Assembly (NCBI RefSeq): GCF_002019645.1
Contig: NZ_KV917374.1
Coordinates: 4,104,696 to 4,168,695, forward strand
Reading direction: 5' to 3'
From: Litchfieldia alkalitelluris
GTDB lineage: Bacteria > Bacillota > Bacilli > Bacillales > Bacillaceae_L
DNA: 64,000 bases
Below are positions 52,193 through 60,802 of the stretch, one piece after another. The stretch's first letter is position 1; every line of letters begins with the position of its first letter. Position numbers and translations under genes: made by a program. The notes below the pieces were generated by a model. The model worked only from the letters and a program-made list of their open reading frames with translations, made no database searches and had not been told where the DNA came from.

Positions 52193-53749
52193 TTACACAT
52201 TCAATTGATTTTTAAGTGCACGACGAAGGATTTTTCCAGTTGTGTTTTTTGGTAATTCCTCTAAAAATGTGATTGAACTAGGTACTTTATATTTCGCTAG
52301 GTGTTCCTGACAATAATTAAGTAAGATTTCCTCTGTCAGACTTTGATCGTTAGCAACAACATAGCTACTTACAGCTTCACCTAGGTTTGGATCAGGAACC
52401 CCAACAACTGCTGCCTCCACTACTCCAGGATGATTATAGAATACCTCTTCCACCTCGCGAGGGTATACATTGTATCCTCCAACAATAATCATATCCTTTT
52501 TACGATCAACAATATAGAAATACCCTTCTTCGTCCTGTTTCGCTAAGTCTCCAGTATAAAGCCAACCATTTTTGATGGTGTGCTCTGTTTCCTCTGGCAT
52601 CTTATAATACCCCTTCATGACATTTGGACCTCGAACAATTAATTCTCCTACTTCTCCAGTAGGAACTTCTACACCTAACGGGTCGACTATTTTATTTTCA
52701 ACATTATTAATACTCGTACCTATCGATCCAGGTTTTCTTGGTCTATTTAACGGATTAAAACATGTCACTGGCGAAGCTTCTGATAGACCATAGCCTTCAG
52801 ATATACGAACACGGAATTTCTTCTCAAAATTATTTAGAAGCGCTACCGGCATTGAAGCACCACCAGATACGCATAATCGAAAGCTATTCAAGTCCTCTGG
52901 ATTTCCTTCTGGGTACTGTAACAGGAAGTTATACATTGTTGGTACCCCAGCAAACACAGTTCCACCATATTCCTTTGTAACCCTAAATACTTCGGCAGGG
53001 CTGAATTGTGGAATGATAAGTAGTGTAGCTCCATTCATAAGTGGTGCGTTTAAAGCCACCGTTAAACAAAACACATGAAACATCGGAAGCGTCGTTATTA
53101 CACGATCAGCGTCGGTTATTTTCAAATACTTTGCAGTATCGTTCGCATTGCTATACAGATTTTTATGTGTAAGCATCGCGCCCTTAGGTTTACCGGTTGT
53201 TCCTGAGGTATATAAGATAACTGCGACATCGTCTTCCTGAAGTTCAGGGCCCTCAAAATTAAGCGCACCTTGTTCAACTACTCTTGCAAATGATTTCAAC
53301 TTAGGATAAATTGATAACCTTGTTACATCTAGTGATGCTTCTGCCCCTTTAGGTGTTTCACAAGCAATAATATGTTCAACCATGGAAAGATGGCTTTCCA
53401 TTTTTTCTAGGAGTGGGACAAGCAAATCAAGTGCAATAACAGCTTTCACATCGCCATTATTGATGATATAACCTATCTCATCAGGAGTATAAATTGGATT
53501 AATCGGGATAACCGTTGCCCCAACTCTAAGCGCACCGTATAAACCAATGATAAAATGAGGTGAATTGCGAAGCAATAATGCTACATGATCACCTTTTGAA
53601 ATTCCCATTTGACTCAAACCACTAGCAAATTTTGAAACTGCTGCATCTAGCTCGGCATATGAAGTAGTATAATCACTAAAAATATAAGCTGGCTTTTCCT
53701 GATACTTTATTGCGCTTTCTGCTAATTGTGAAGATAAATTCAAACCCAT
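52193..53749 (-). CDS. lcfB: Long-chain fatty acid--CoA ligase LcfB (YhfL)
   Basis: A 518-residue acyl-CoA synthetase that charges fatty acids for beta-oxidation. [29 protein letters not shown] (near residue 165), [16 protein letters not shown] (near 305), [38 protein letters not shown] (near 390) and the catalytic Lys in [12 protein letters not shown] at the end. The close match in wording to B. subtilis LcfB over its whole length makes the call firm. The upstream perfect palindrome (53765-53790) is a FadR-type operator, so it is repressed by FadR until long-chain acyl-CoA appears. ATG follows GGGGAGGGG. Confidence 0.95.
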   Translation of the reverse strand: MGLNLSSQLAESAIKYQEKPAYIFSDYTTSYAELDAAVSKFASGLSQMGISKGDHVALLLRNSPHFIIGLYGALRVGATVIPINPIYTPDEIGYIINNGDVKAVIALDLLVPLLEKMESHLSMVEHIIACETPKGAEASLDVTRLSIYPKLKSFARVVEQGALNFEGPELQEDDVAVILYTSGTTGKPKGAMLTHKNLYSNANDTAKYLKITDADRVITTLPMFHVFCLTVALNAPLMNGATLLIIPQFSPAEVFRVTKEYGGTVFAGVPTMYNFLLQYPEGNPEDLNSFRLCVSGGASMPVALLNNFEKKFRVRISEGYGLSEASPVTCFNPLNRPRKPGSIGTSINNVENKIVDPLGVEVPTGEVGELIVRGPNVMKGYYKMPEETEHTIKNGWLYTGDLAKQDEEGYFYIVDRKKDMIIVGGYNVYPREVEEVFYNHPGVVEAAVVGVPDPNLGEAVSSYVVANDQSLTEEILLNYCQEHLAKYKVPSSITFLEELPKNTTGKILRRALKNQLNV

Positions 53750-53764
53750 TCCCCTCCCCTAATT

Positions 53765-53790
53765 ATTATGAATGACCACTCATTCATAAT
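53765..53790. promoter_or_regulatory. FadR (YsiA) operator of lcfB
   Basis: ATTATGAATGA (53765-53775) and TCATTCATAAT (53780-53790) are perfect 11-bp inverted arms around CCAC. The core ATGAATGA-N4-TCATTCAT fits the Bacillus FadR consensus TGAATGANTANTCATTCA except for its centre. It lies 15 bp upstream of the lcfB ATG. Confidence 0.88.
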
Positions 53791-53982
53791 TTTTATGTAA
53801 AGAAAACATAGAAAGCCTATACTAACTATGTTCCTTAACCCCTTTTTGAAACCGCTTACCCAAATGTTGAAAAAAAGCCATAAACGAGTTCATTTACTAG
53901 CTTCTTTCAATCTATTATTATTATATCTGAATTAAAAGCGAAGTATCAAGCAATGTCTAAAAAAATATTAAAAGATCTAAAT

Positions 53983-54717
53983 TTATTTCTCCCAAGTAAA
54001 TCCTGAACTAGCCAGAGCAATAGGTCCACTAAAAAGTGTTGATGCTTGGTCTTTCAGAATTGTATGTTCACCATAATGAGGAAGATGTGTTAGTATTAGT
54101 TGTTTCACATTAGCTTCATGAGCTATTTTACCAGCCTCAACACTTGTCATATGCCCCATTTTTGAACCATCTTGATCACCATATAAATTACACTCACAAA
54201 GCAAAAGATCTGCGTTCATAGAAAAGTGAATAAATTCATCCATATAACTTGAATCGGCAGTGTAAACCACTGAATAATTACCTACTTCAATTTTCATCGC
54301 ATAACAAACAGCAGGATGCTTCGTTTTCATGAAAGAAAGTGAAAACGGTCCTATTTGAAGGGTATCGTCTGCCTGGTAGACGATTGCCTTTGTAATATCT
54401 TTATATTGTAATTGATCAAACCCTCCTTCATCATCATGATGACCATAAATCGGTAATACAGAAGTTTCTTTATGTAAGTAGGTTGAAATAAGTCTCGCAT
54501 ACTGTAATGGACCTATATCTGCAATATGGTCATGGTGATAATGGGATAGAATGACGGCATCAATGTCCTTAAGCTGGACATAGTTCTGAAGCTGTGATAG
54601 AACACCGCTACCACAATCAACTAATAAACGAAACCCATCATGCTCAAATAAATAGCCGGAACTAGCTTCATTCGCTGCTGGAAACCCGCCCCAATAACCA
54701 ATAATCGTTACTTTCAT
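53983..54717 (-). CDS. yhfI: MBL-fold metallohydrolase YhfI
   Basis: A 244-residue metallo-beta-lactamase-fold protein related to RNase Z/PhnP. SHYHHDHIADIGPLQYAR (HxHxDH, near residue 58) is the main metal site; further ligands are YTADSSY, the His in LLCECNLYGDQDGSKMGHMTSVEAG, and LILTHLPHYG near the end. Same length as B. subtilis YhfI. It is probably a phosphodiesterase; substrate unknown. A gene for a zinc-finger-like YhfH diverges from it, as in B. subtilis. Confidence 0.92.
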   Translation of the reverse strand: MKVTIIGYWGGFPAANEASSGYLFEHDGFRLLVDCGSGVLSQLQNYVQLKDIDAVILSHYHHDHIADIGPLQYARLISTYLHKETSVLPIYGHHDDEGGFDQLQYKDITKAIVYQADDTLQIGPFSLSFMKTKHPAVCYAMKIEVGNYSVVYTADSSYMDEFIHFSMNADLLLCECNLYGDQDGSKMGHMTSVEAGKIAHEANVKQLILTHLPHYGEHTILKDQASTLFSGPIALASSGFTWEK

Positions 54718-54829
54718 ATCCTCGTCACATCCTTAAATATCTATTTTACACTTTATTTTCCCCTAACAATCAATCAATTATCTCATTTATAGACAGATTT
54801 ATTATTTTTTATTTGTTGCAAAACAGGTA

Positions 54830-54859
54830 TTGACTTAAAATAAACTGTTATAATACAAT
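54830..54859 (+). promoter_or_regulatory. Promoter of yhfH
   Basis: TTGACT (54830-54835) and TACAAT (54854-54859) with an 18-bp spacer, 31 bp upstream of the yhfH ATG. A second TATAAT at 54848 is too close to serve the same -35. Confidence 0.65.
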
Positions 54860-54890
54860 GTATATAATAAAAAGGAATGGAGGGTTTTAA

Positions 54891-55019
54891 ATGTTAATGA
54901 AAAGCACAGAATTTTTTAAGAATCTTCCCGCCAAAAAGTGTACTGAATGTGGAAAAGAAATCTCAGAACAACATGAGTGCTATGGTAACAACTGCGATCA
55001 ATGTATGAAGATTAGATAA
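54891..55019 (+). CDS. yhfH: YhfH-like small zinc-ribbon protein
   Basis: A 42-residue protein, MLMKSTEFFKNLPAKK and then CTECGKEISEQHECYGNNCDQC, with two CxxC knuckles that would bind one zinc. It matches the YhfH family in length and in the FFKNLPxKKCxECGKEI start. ATG 54891 has GGAGGG 8 nt upstream, with a promoter before it and a terminator after it. Function not known; the genomic pairing with yhfI is conserved. Confidence 0.88.
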   Translation: MLMKSTEFFKNLPAKKCTECGKEISEQHECYGNNCDQCMKIR

Positions 55020-55059
55020 CTAAGAAAATGAAAGTTCCATAAATTTTTTTCAAAAAATT

Positions 55060-55091
55060 AGTCCTTCATCATAAAATTGACGAAGGACTTT
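55060..55091. terminator. Bidirectional terminator between yhfH and the LacI gene
   Basis: AGTCCTTCATC and GACGAAGGACT pair over 11 bp (one mismatch) with a 9-nt loop and T-runs on both sides. Confidence 0.88.
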
Positions 55092-55115
55092 TATTTATTG
55101 TAAGCGCAGGTCTTT

Positions 55116-56156
55116 TTACCCTTGCTCTTGTAGATAAATATTCTTTACATTAGCATCTACCATTTTTGACACAGTCGATTCTCTTACAATTAATTCTAAT
55201 GAAAGGATGTGCTCTTGTCGCGATTGATAACTCTTACTATGCAACTTTTCAACGAGAGTGTATAAGGCGAGTGATGCCATTTGTTTTGTTGGTTGATGTA
55301 CAGTGGTTATGGTAGGTTGCATCAGTTCAGCAATAACCTGATTATCAAAACCTATCACTGCTAAGTCTTCAGGAATTCTCCATCCAAATCGTTTTGCCTC
55401 AGATATTATACCAGCAGCCACTTCATCCCCACCTGTAAAAACAGCAGAAGGCTTATCAAGCATATCCTTGATTCGGTGAAAAATCTCTCTGCCTTCTTGA
55501 ATATTAGCACCACGGAATGAAAAGCGATCATCAAATGAAAGTTGATGTTCTTTAAGCGCCTTTAAAAACCCTACTTTTCTTCTTGTTCCTACCTTACTAG
55601 TTTTACTTCGACAGCAATAAGCTATTTTTTCATGGCCGAGCTCTAGTAGATGCTTTGTTGCAATATAACCACCATATTCCTGGTTCACATGAACCACAGG
55701 TACTGTCGCGCGGTCATCTTCTTCATTACATAGAATAATAGGGCCATATTGTAAATACTCCTCAATTTTATCCCATTCATTATGAATTGAAGCCAAAATC
55801 ACCCCATCTACCTGCTTCGTTTTTAATAGATTTAAATAGGTGATTTCCTTTTCCTTCGAATACCTTGTTTGACAAACAATCAATTGATAGCCACGTTCAG
55901 ATGCTGCAATTTCCATCGATTCAATTAATTGACTGAAAAAAGGATTGGTAATTCGTGGAACTAAAACAGCAAGCATCCCTGTTTTCTGGTTTCGAAGACT
56001 TCTTGCAGCGGAATTTGGTACATAACCTAGCTGATTCATCGCATGTAACACTTGTTGTTTTTTTTCAATTGATACATATGGATGATTATTGATCACTCTA
56101 GATACTGTCGTCCTCGACAACCCTGCCAGTTTTGCAACATCCTCAATTGTAGCCAT
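55116..56156 (-). CDS. LacI-family transcriptional regulator (DegA/CcpA-like)
   Basis: A 346-residue regulator. The N-terminal helix-turn-helix is IEDVAKLAGLSRTTVSRVINNHPYVS and the hinge helix is YVPNSAARSLRNQKTGMLAVLVP (near residue 50-70). The sugar-binding-type core has NPFFSQLIESMEIAASERGYQLIVCQT, VFTGGDEVAAGIISEAKRFGWRIPEDLAVIGFDNQ, and TVHQPTKQMASLA. It resembles B. subtilis DegA. I start it at ATG 56156 after AAGGGG. A perfect cre-type box 18 bp upstream suggests CcpA control or autoregulation. No sugar-metabolism gene is next to it, so its effector is unknown. Confidence 0.9.
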   Translation of the reverse strand: MATIEDVAKLAGLSRTTVSRVINNHPYVSIEKKQQVLHAMNQLGYVPNSAARSLRNQKTGMLAVLVPRITNPFFSQLIESMEIAASERGYQLIVCQTRYSKEKEITYLNLLKTKQVDGVILASIHNEWDKIEEYLQYGPIILCNEEDDRATVPVVHVNQEYGGYIATKHLLELGHEKIAYCCRSKTSKVGTRRKVGFLKALKEHQLSFDDRFSFRGANIQEGREIFHRIKDMLDKPSAVFTGGDEVAAGIISEAKRFGWRIPEDLAVIGFDNQVIAELMQPTITTVHQPTKQMASLALYTLVEKLHSKSYQSRQEHILSLELIVRESTVSKMVDANVKNIYLQEQG

Positions 56157-56173
56157 GACATTACCCCTTAAAA

Positions 56174-56187
56174 TGTAATCGTTTTCA
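56174..56187. promoter_or_regulatory. cre-type operator upstream of the LacI gene
   Basis: TGTAATCGTTTTCA agrees in every fixed position with the catabolite-responsive element TGWAANCGNTNWCA. It could bind CcpA or the LacI protein itself, since family members read closely similar boxes. Confidence 0.75.
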
Positions 56188-56308
56188 TTTAAGTATAAAA
56201 GCATTGGGCAATTTTATCAACATAAAATGGGATTTTCAGTCATTTATTTGTTACATATCTATAGTAAAAAGATAGGTTGTAAGAAAAGTGTTGCTGTGCC
56301 AGTACATT

Positions 56309-56595
56309 TCTCAACCACACTTCTTACATGAAAATATATTATAATATTTTAGCCCAGTGTTGTTGAATTTAAAGGGAAAAATTCCACTTAGATTGGGAAA
56401 TATCAACATTCCCCTAAAAATAACGGGAGATTTTCTCCTTATATGAACCTAATCTTTAAATTCAGTCATATATTAGTGAAGTTAACGGGATTTTCTCCAC
56501 TTATCTGCTTCTTAATCCCCCACTAGATACATTAGCGGGAATTTCTCCGCTTATGAGTCCTATACCTACACGAAAAATCAACTAAGATGAATAAC
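56309..56595. repeat. Dispersed intergenic repeat, copy 2
   Basis: Matches 51537-51915 in the same orientation, minus about 90 bp near its start. The motif TTTCTCCNCTTAT is at about 56394, 56436, 56497 and 56547. It lies between the LacI gene and hemY. Unit spacing is about 42-61 bp, so this is a decayed version of a short tandem repeat. Confidence 0.88.
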
Positions 56596-56672
56596 AATGG
56601 TGGTAGGACAAAAAATTATATTTTCTTATAAAATAAAAAACTCCAGGGATTACCTGAAGTCTCTTATAATCA

Positions 56673-58109
56673 CTACAAAACTAGTTCTCTCTGATTTACT
56701 CTTAGATAATCTAAAACTTTTTGTACAGCAGCTTCACCTTGATCTATACAATCTGGAATTCCAAGTCCATTATAGGAACCTCCAGCCAAAAACACACCTG
56801 GTAATTCCTCCTTCAATGAAACTCTTATTTTGTTTAGCCTTTCTAGATGACCTACGGCATATTGTGGCATAGATTCCTTCCAACGAGTAATAATTGAAAA
56901 ATCTGGTTTCTCAGTAATATCCATGGTCTTACTTAAATCATCTAATACAACCTTAATGATTTCATCATCTGATTGTTCTACAATAGCTTCATCATTCGCT
57001 CCACCAACATAACAACGTAATAATACTTTACCTTCAGGCGTAGAGTGATTCCATTTTTTATGCGTCCAAGTACAAGCTGTAAGTGTATAATCATTATTTC
57101 TAGAGACAACAAAGCCGGTTCCGTCAATATCCTTTTTTATCGCTGATTTAGGAAAAGCCATTGCTACATTTGCAACAGACGTAGATGGCATCTCTTTATA
57201 CGAATCCAGGAATGAGTATTGAGATAACATTGCTTGTGTTGCTTGATGAGGAGTCGCTATCACCACACTGTCAGCACACATCAGTTCACCGTTACTTAAA
57301 GAAAGTTGATATTGATTGTTGTCTTTTTCGATATGTTCAACTTTGACTCCAACCTTCACAGTACCTGGAATAAGTTTGGACTCAATTCTTTCTACAAACG
57401 ATTGTAATCCTGTGGAAATTGTTAAAAACATCCCCTCTTTTCTTACATTCGCTTTTGAATCTTTAGGTTTTGGAGGAGACATTTTCTTCATACCAAGTAC
57501 TAGACTTCTATGCTTTTGCTCCACTTGATAAAATTGTGGAAATGTAGACATTAAACTTAAATGATCAATGTCTCCAGCATAAATACCAGATAATAATGGT
57601 TCAATTAAGTTATCAACAACCTCATCCCCTAATCGCCTTCTAAAGAATTGACCCAAAGATTGATCAGTTGTCACACCTGACTTTGGTAGAAGAAAGTCTA
57701 GGCTCGCCCTAAGCTTGCCCATCGGGGTAAAAAGACCAGTGGTAATGAATGGTCCTACTTCTGTAGGAATACCCATGATAGATCCACCAGGCATTGGATA
57801 AAGCTTACCTCTAACCAGTACGAAGGATTTCCCAGAGGAATTATGAACTAGTTTGTCTGCAATACCAACTTCCTCAGCTAATCTTGCAGCGCTTTTTTTT
57901 CGTGCTAAAAAGGAATCCGGCCCCTTTTCAATAACAAATCCGTCTTTTACAACTGTTTGGATCTTTCCGCCAAGTTTGTGACTCGCCTCAAGCAGCTGAC
58001 ATTCTAAGTTAATACCATTTACTCTAGCTTCTTTTTGTAAATAATAAGCTGCTGTTAAACCAGTAATCCCACCACCAATGATGACAACCCTTTGGTTAAC
58101 ACCACTCAC
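56673..58109 (-). CDS. hemY: Coproporphyrinogen III oxidase (protoporphyrinogen oxidase family)
   Basis: A 478-residue FAD protein; in Gram-positive bacteria (as CgoX) it oxidises coproporphyrinogen III to coproporphyrin III. The FAD dinucleotide motif VVIIGGGITGLTAAYYL (residues 8-24) and LEASHKLGGKIQT are at the N-terminus; GPDSFLARKKSAARLAEEVG, LLSGIYAGDIDHLSLMSTFPQF and the C-terminal GVFLAGGSYNGLGIPDCIDQGEAA are family landmarks. Start is GTG 58109 with AAGGCGA upstream. It is the third gene of hemEHY, but a terminator-like hairpin and a repeat lie between it and hemH. Confidence 0.95.
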   Translation of the reverse strand: MSGVNQRVVIIGGGITGLTAAYYLQKEARVNGINLECQLLEASHKLGGKIQTVVKDGFVIEKGPDSFLARKKSAARLAEEVGIADKLVHNSSGKSFVLVRGKLYPMPGGSIMGIPTEVGPFITTGLFTPMGKLRASLDFLLPKSGVTTDQSLGQFFRRRLGDEVVDNLIEPLLSGIYAGDIDHLSLMSTFPQFYQVEQKHRSLVLGMKKMSPPKPKDSKANVRKEGMFLTISTGLQSFVERIESKLIPGTVKVGVKVEHIEKDNNQYQLSLSNGELMCADSVVIATPHQATQAMLSQYSFLDSYKEMPSTSVANVAMAFPKSAIKKDIDGTGFVVSRNNDYTLTACTWTHKKWNHSTPEGKVLLRCYVGGANDEAIVEQSDDEIIKVVLDDLSKTMDITEKPDFSIITRWKESMPQYAVGHLERLNKIRVSLKEELPGVFLAGGSYNGLGIPDCIDQGEAAVQKVLDYLRVNQRELVL

Positions 58110-58138
58110 TTACATCGCCTTCTTTTCAGTTTATTAAA

Positions 58139-58165
58139 GGCTGTTTTCTCATTAAGAAAACAGCC
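58139..58165. terminator. Hairpin between hemH and hemY
   Basis: GGCTGTTTTCT and AGAAAACAGCC form a perfect 11-bp stem with a 5-nt loop. The sequence resembles the end of the miniature transposon (GGCTNTTTTC) facing itself, so it may derive from two element ends. It may reduce read-through from hemH into hemY. Confidence 0.7.
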
Positions 58166-58177
58166 TTGATTATTCTA

Positions 58178-58318
58178 GGCTACCTCTTTGAACTGTTGTT
58201 TAGAATGGTCGAAGTACAACCTATGAACCCTGTGGAGTGGCAATTTCCCTCTAAGCCGAGAAGTATTTTTTCCACTCTTAAATGAGTTCAATTATCAACA
58301 TTTTTTCAGAGAAGAGCC
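58178..58318. mobile_element. Miniature transposon (MITE), diverged copy 4
   Basis: About 141 bp starting GGCTACCTCTTTGAACTGTT and ending, inward, GGCTCTTCTCTGAAAAAATG. The inner TGTGGAGTGGCAATTTCC corresponds to GAAGTGTCGTCTTTTC in copy 1. The flanks do not show a clear target duplication, so this is an old copy. It sits in the hemH-hemY gap. Confidence 0.6.
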
Positions 58319-58344
58319 TGTTATAAAATTAATTGTAACATTAA

Positions 58345-59274
58345 TTATTTGATTTGTTTCAGGACAACTGTGGCTAAACAGTTAATAAATTCAGGTTGAA
58401 CATTGGGCATTTCTGGACGATAGTACTTGGCACCAAGTTCATCTGTGACCACTTTACATTCAAAATCATTATCATAAAGAACCTCTAAATGGTCGGAAAC
58501 AAAACCTGCTGGCACATAAACAAAGGAAGTATAACCTTTTGTTTCATATAATTCTCTTGTTAAGTCTTGAACATCTGGTCCAATCCAAGGCTCAGGTGTA
58601 TTCCCTGCACTTTGCCAACCAATTTCTACATGCTCAATTCCAGTTGCTTTTGCAATTAGTTCCGCCGTTTCTTTAAGCTGTTCAGGATAAGGGTCACCTG
58701 CTGCAATAATTTTCTCAGGTAAACTATGTGCAGATACGATGAGAACTGCCTTTTCACGTTCCTCTTCACTCATATTTCCAAACGTCTCACTTACCTTAGT
58801 TGCCCAATAGTCGATAAACTTAGGCTCGTCATACCAGCTTTCAACTGAATAAATCGTTGGACCACCTAGCTTCTCAGCTTCCTCTTTAGCACGTCCGTTG
58901 TATGACTTGATACTAAAGGTAGAGAAATGAGGTGCTAAGACTATACTTACTGCTTCTTCCAATCCATTTTCATTCATTTGTTTTACTGCATCCTCAATAA
59001 ATGGTTCAATATGTTTTAAGCCGAGATACATTTTGAATTCTATTTCATCCTGTATTTCATTTAAATGAGTTTCTAGCGCTTTTGCTTGCTCTTCGGTTAT
59101 TTTTGCAAGGGGTGAAATTCCACCAATTGCTTGATATCGATCTTTTAAATCTTGTAACATTTCATTAGATGGAGCACGTCCATGTCGAATATGTGTATAA
59201 TATCTTTCCACATCTTCTTCTTTATATGGAGTTCCATAGGCCATTACGAGTAGTCCCATTTTTTTCTTTGTCAT
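58345..59274 (-). CDS. hemH: Coproporphyrin III ferrochelatase
   Basis: A 309-residue ferrochelatase (CpfC) that inserts iron into coproporphyrin [36 protein letters not shown] is the N-terminal porphyrin-binding part; the iron-site His is in [13 protein letters not shown] (near residue 182) and a Glu in the [15 protein letters not shown] motif (near 263). Length matches the B. subtilis enzyme. ATG has AGAGGTG upstream. Confidence 0.96.
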   Translation of the reverse strand: MTKKKMGLLVMAYGTPYKEEDVERYYTHIRHGRAPSNEMLQDLKDRYQAIGGISPLAKITEEQAKALETHLNEIQDEIEFKMYLGLKHIEPFIEDAVKQMNENGLEEAVSIVLAPHFSTFSIKSYNGRAKEEAEKLGGPTIYSVESWYDEPKFIDYWATKVSETFGNMSEEEREKAVLIVSAHSLPEKIIAAGDPYPEQLKETAELIAKATGIEHVEIGWQSAGNTPEPWIGPDVQDLTRELYETKGYTSFVYVPAGFVSDHLEVLYDNDFECKVVTDELGAKYYRPEMPNVQPEFINCLATVVLKQIK

Positions 59275-59360
59275 TTCGTTAACACCTCTTATTATAATAA
59301 CAATTATTATTTAATATTTATTTTAATCTATTAACTAGAGGTTGTAAATGAACATGCCTA

Positions 59361-60395
59361 TTATTTGGTTGTATATTCATGAACAAATGTAGCTAATTTC
59401 TTAAGTGTTTCAGGTTTTACTTCTGGAAATACTCCATGACCAAGATTAAAAATATAGCCTGGTTGCTTCATTCCCTGATCAAGGATCGCTTTTGTTCTTT
59501 CCTCAATTACTTCCCATGGTGCTAAAAGAATGGCTGGATCAAGGTTTCCTTGAACAGACTTTGTAATTCCTAAATCTCTTGCTTCATTAATTTGAAGTCT
59601 CCAATCAAGCCCAACAACATCTAATGGTAGGTCGTGCCATTCAAGGGCTAAGTGGCTAGCACCTACTCCAAACATGATTAATGGGACACCTTCAGATCGT
59701 AATTCAGTAAAAATACGGTGCATCACTGGTTTAATATAATGACGATAATCCGCTACATTTAAAGCTCCGACCCAAGAGTCAAAGATTTGGATTGCGCTTA
59801 CACCTGCTTCAATTTGTGCTTTTACATAAGAAATAGTCATGGTAGCAAGCTTATCCATCAACGCAAACCAAGCTTTAGGCTCTGCATACATAAACGATTT
59901 TGTTTTATTGTAGTTTTTAGATGGTCCACCTTCAATCATGTAACTAGCAAGAGTAAATGGAGCACCAGCAAACCCAATAAGTGGTACAGTTAATTGTTCA
60001 GTTGTAAGAAGTTTAATCGTATCAAGTACATATGGAACATCATCCTTAGGGTGAATGACACCTAATGCCTCTACATCCTTTAAACTGCGAATTGGATTAC
60101 TAATTACAGGACCAATTCCAGATTTTATTTCAACATCTACTCCAATTGCAGGCAGTGGAGTCATAATATCCTTATAAAGGATAGCAGCATCTACATTGTA
60201 TTGTTCAACTGGAAGTCTTGTCACATATGCACAAATTTCTGGTTGGTGTGTAATTTCAAACAAACTATACTTTTCCTTTAATGCACGATATTCTGGTTGA
60301 GATCGACCTGCTTGTCTCATATACCATAGTGGCACATGTGAAGTCTCCTCGCCCTTTGCAGCCCTTAAAAATGTATCATTTGTAATTTTACTCAT
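59361..60395 (-). CDS. hemE: Uroporphyrinogen decarboxylase
   Basis: A 344-residue enzyme that converts uroporphyrinogen III to coproporphyrinogen III. The invariant [16 protein letters not shown] (near residues 22-37), [34 protein letters not shown] and the C-terminal [11 protein letters not shown] are all intact. AAAGGGG precedes the ATG. It is the first gene of hemEHY, with a MITE and a REP-like palindrome upstream in the gap to pbpF. Confidence 0.97.
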   Translation of the reverse strand: MSKITNDTFLRAAKGEETSHVPLWYMRQAGRSQPEYRALKEKYSLFEITHQPEICAYVTRLPVEQYNVDAAILYKDIMTPLPAIGVDVEIKSGIGPVISNPIRSLKDVEALGVIHPKDDVPYVLDTIKLLTTEQLTVPLIGFAGAPFTLASYMIEGGPSKNYNKTKSFMYAEPKAWFALMDKLATMTISYVKAQIEAGVSAIQIFDSWVGALNVADYRHYIKPVMHRIFTELRSEGVPLIMFGVGASHLALEWHDLPLDVVGLDWRLQINEARDLGITKSVQGNLDPAILLAPWEVIEERTKAILDQGMKQPGYIFNLGHGVFPEVKPETLKKLATFVHEYTTK

Positions 60396-60453
60396 AAATT
60401 ATATCCCCTTTCTTCCATCATCCTTATAATCATTATCCATTATGTATATGTTT

Positions 60454-60613
60454 TGCTGTTTTCATAAACTTTGTTGCTTTTAAAGTCATGTACACCTTTA
60501 TGAACTAAAGCAGAGTGACATCTTTTCTTTATTAGCAAAAAATCTTACTCCTAAAAAAAGGTGTGGCTTACTTGAATTTAGGTCAATAAGCAACAATTGT
60601 TTAGAAAAGAGCC
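60454..60613. mobile_element. Miniature transposon (MITE), copy 3
   Basis: About 160 bp, beginning (T)GCTGTTTTCATAAACTTTG and ending, inward, GGCTCTTTTCTAAACAATTG, with the inner AAGCAGAGTGACATC. Flanks ATATGTTT and ATATTTAT agree in six of eight positions, perhaps a worn target duplication. It lies just upstream of hemE, so it could carry or disturb the hemE promoter. Confidence 0.85.
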
Positions 60614-60661
60614 ATATTTATAAACTCATCTTTTTTATTGTCAGAGTTTGTTTCATACAAC

Positions 60662-60724
60662 AAGTGCCAGACACCACTTCTTTAGGAATCTTTACCTTAA
60701 GAAATGCGGTGGTGCCTGGCACTT
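60662..60724. repeat. REP-like palindrome (GTGCCAGGCACC type)
   Basis: AAGTGCCAGACACCAC (60662-60677) and GTGGTGCCTGGCACTT (60709-60724) are 16-bp inverted arms with one mismatch; the spacer holds further TTCTT/AAGAA pairs. Repeats of this GTGCC-AGGCACC type are common between Bacillus genes. It could also serve as terminator of pbpF's neighbour hemE region, but no T-run follows. Confidence 0.8.
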
Positions 60725-60802
60725 TCGTGACACCCACTTATCACTATAATTGTTTATCTCTTATTTTGCATATAATCATGCTCATTTGTCAAAAATTCGA
60801 CA

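Noticed and set aside
52012-52200. 62-codon - strand frame behind lcfB
   Set aside because: It starts within the lcfB end and runs through the 16-bp terminator stem; no binding site and no recognisable domain.
60454-60613. Target-site duplication for MITE copy 3
   Set aside because: The flanks ATATGTTT and ATATTTAT agree in only six of eight positions in AT-rich DNA, so I do not claim it.
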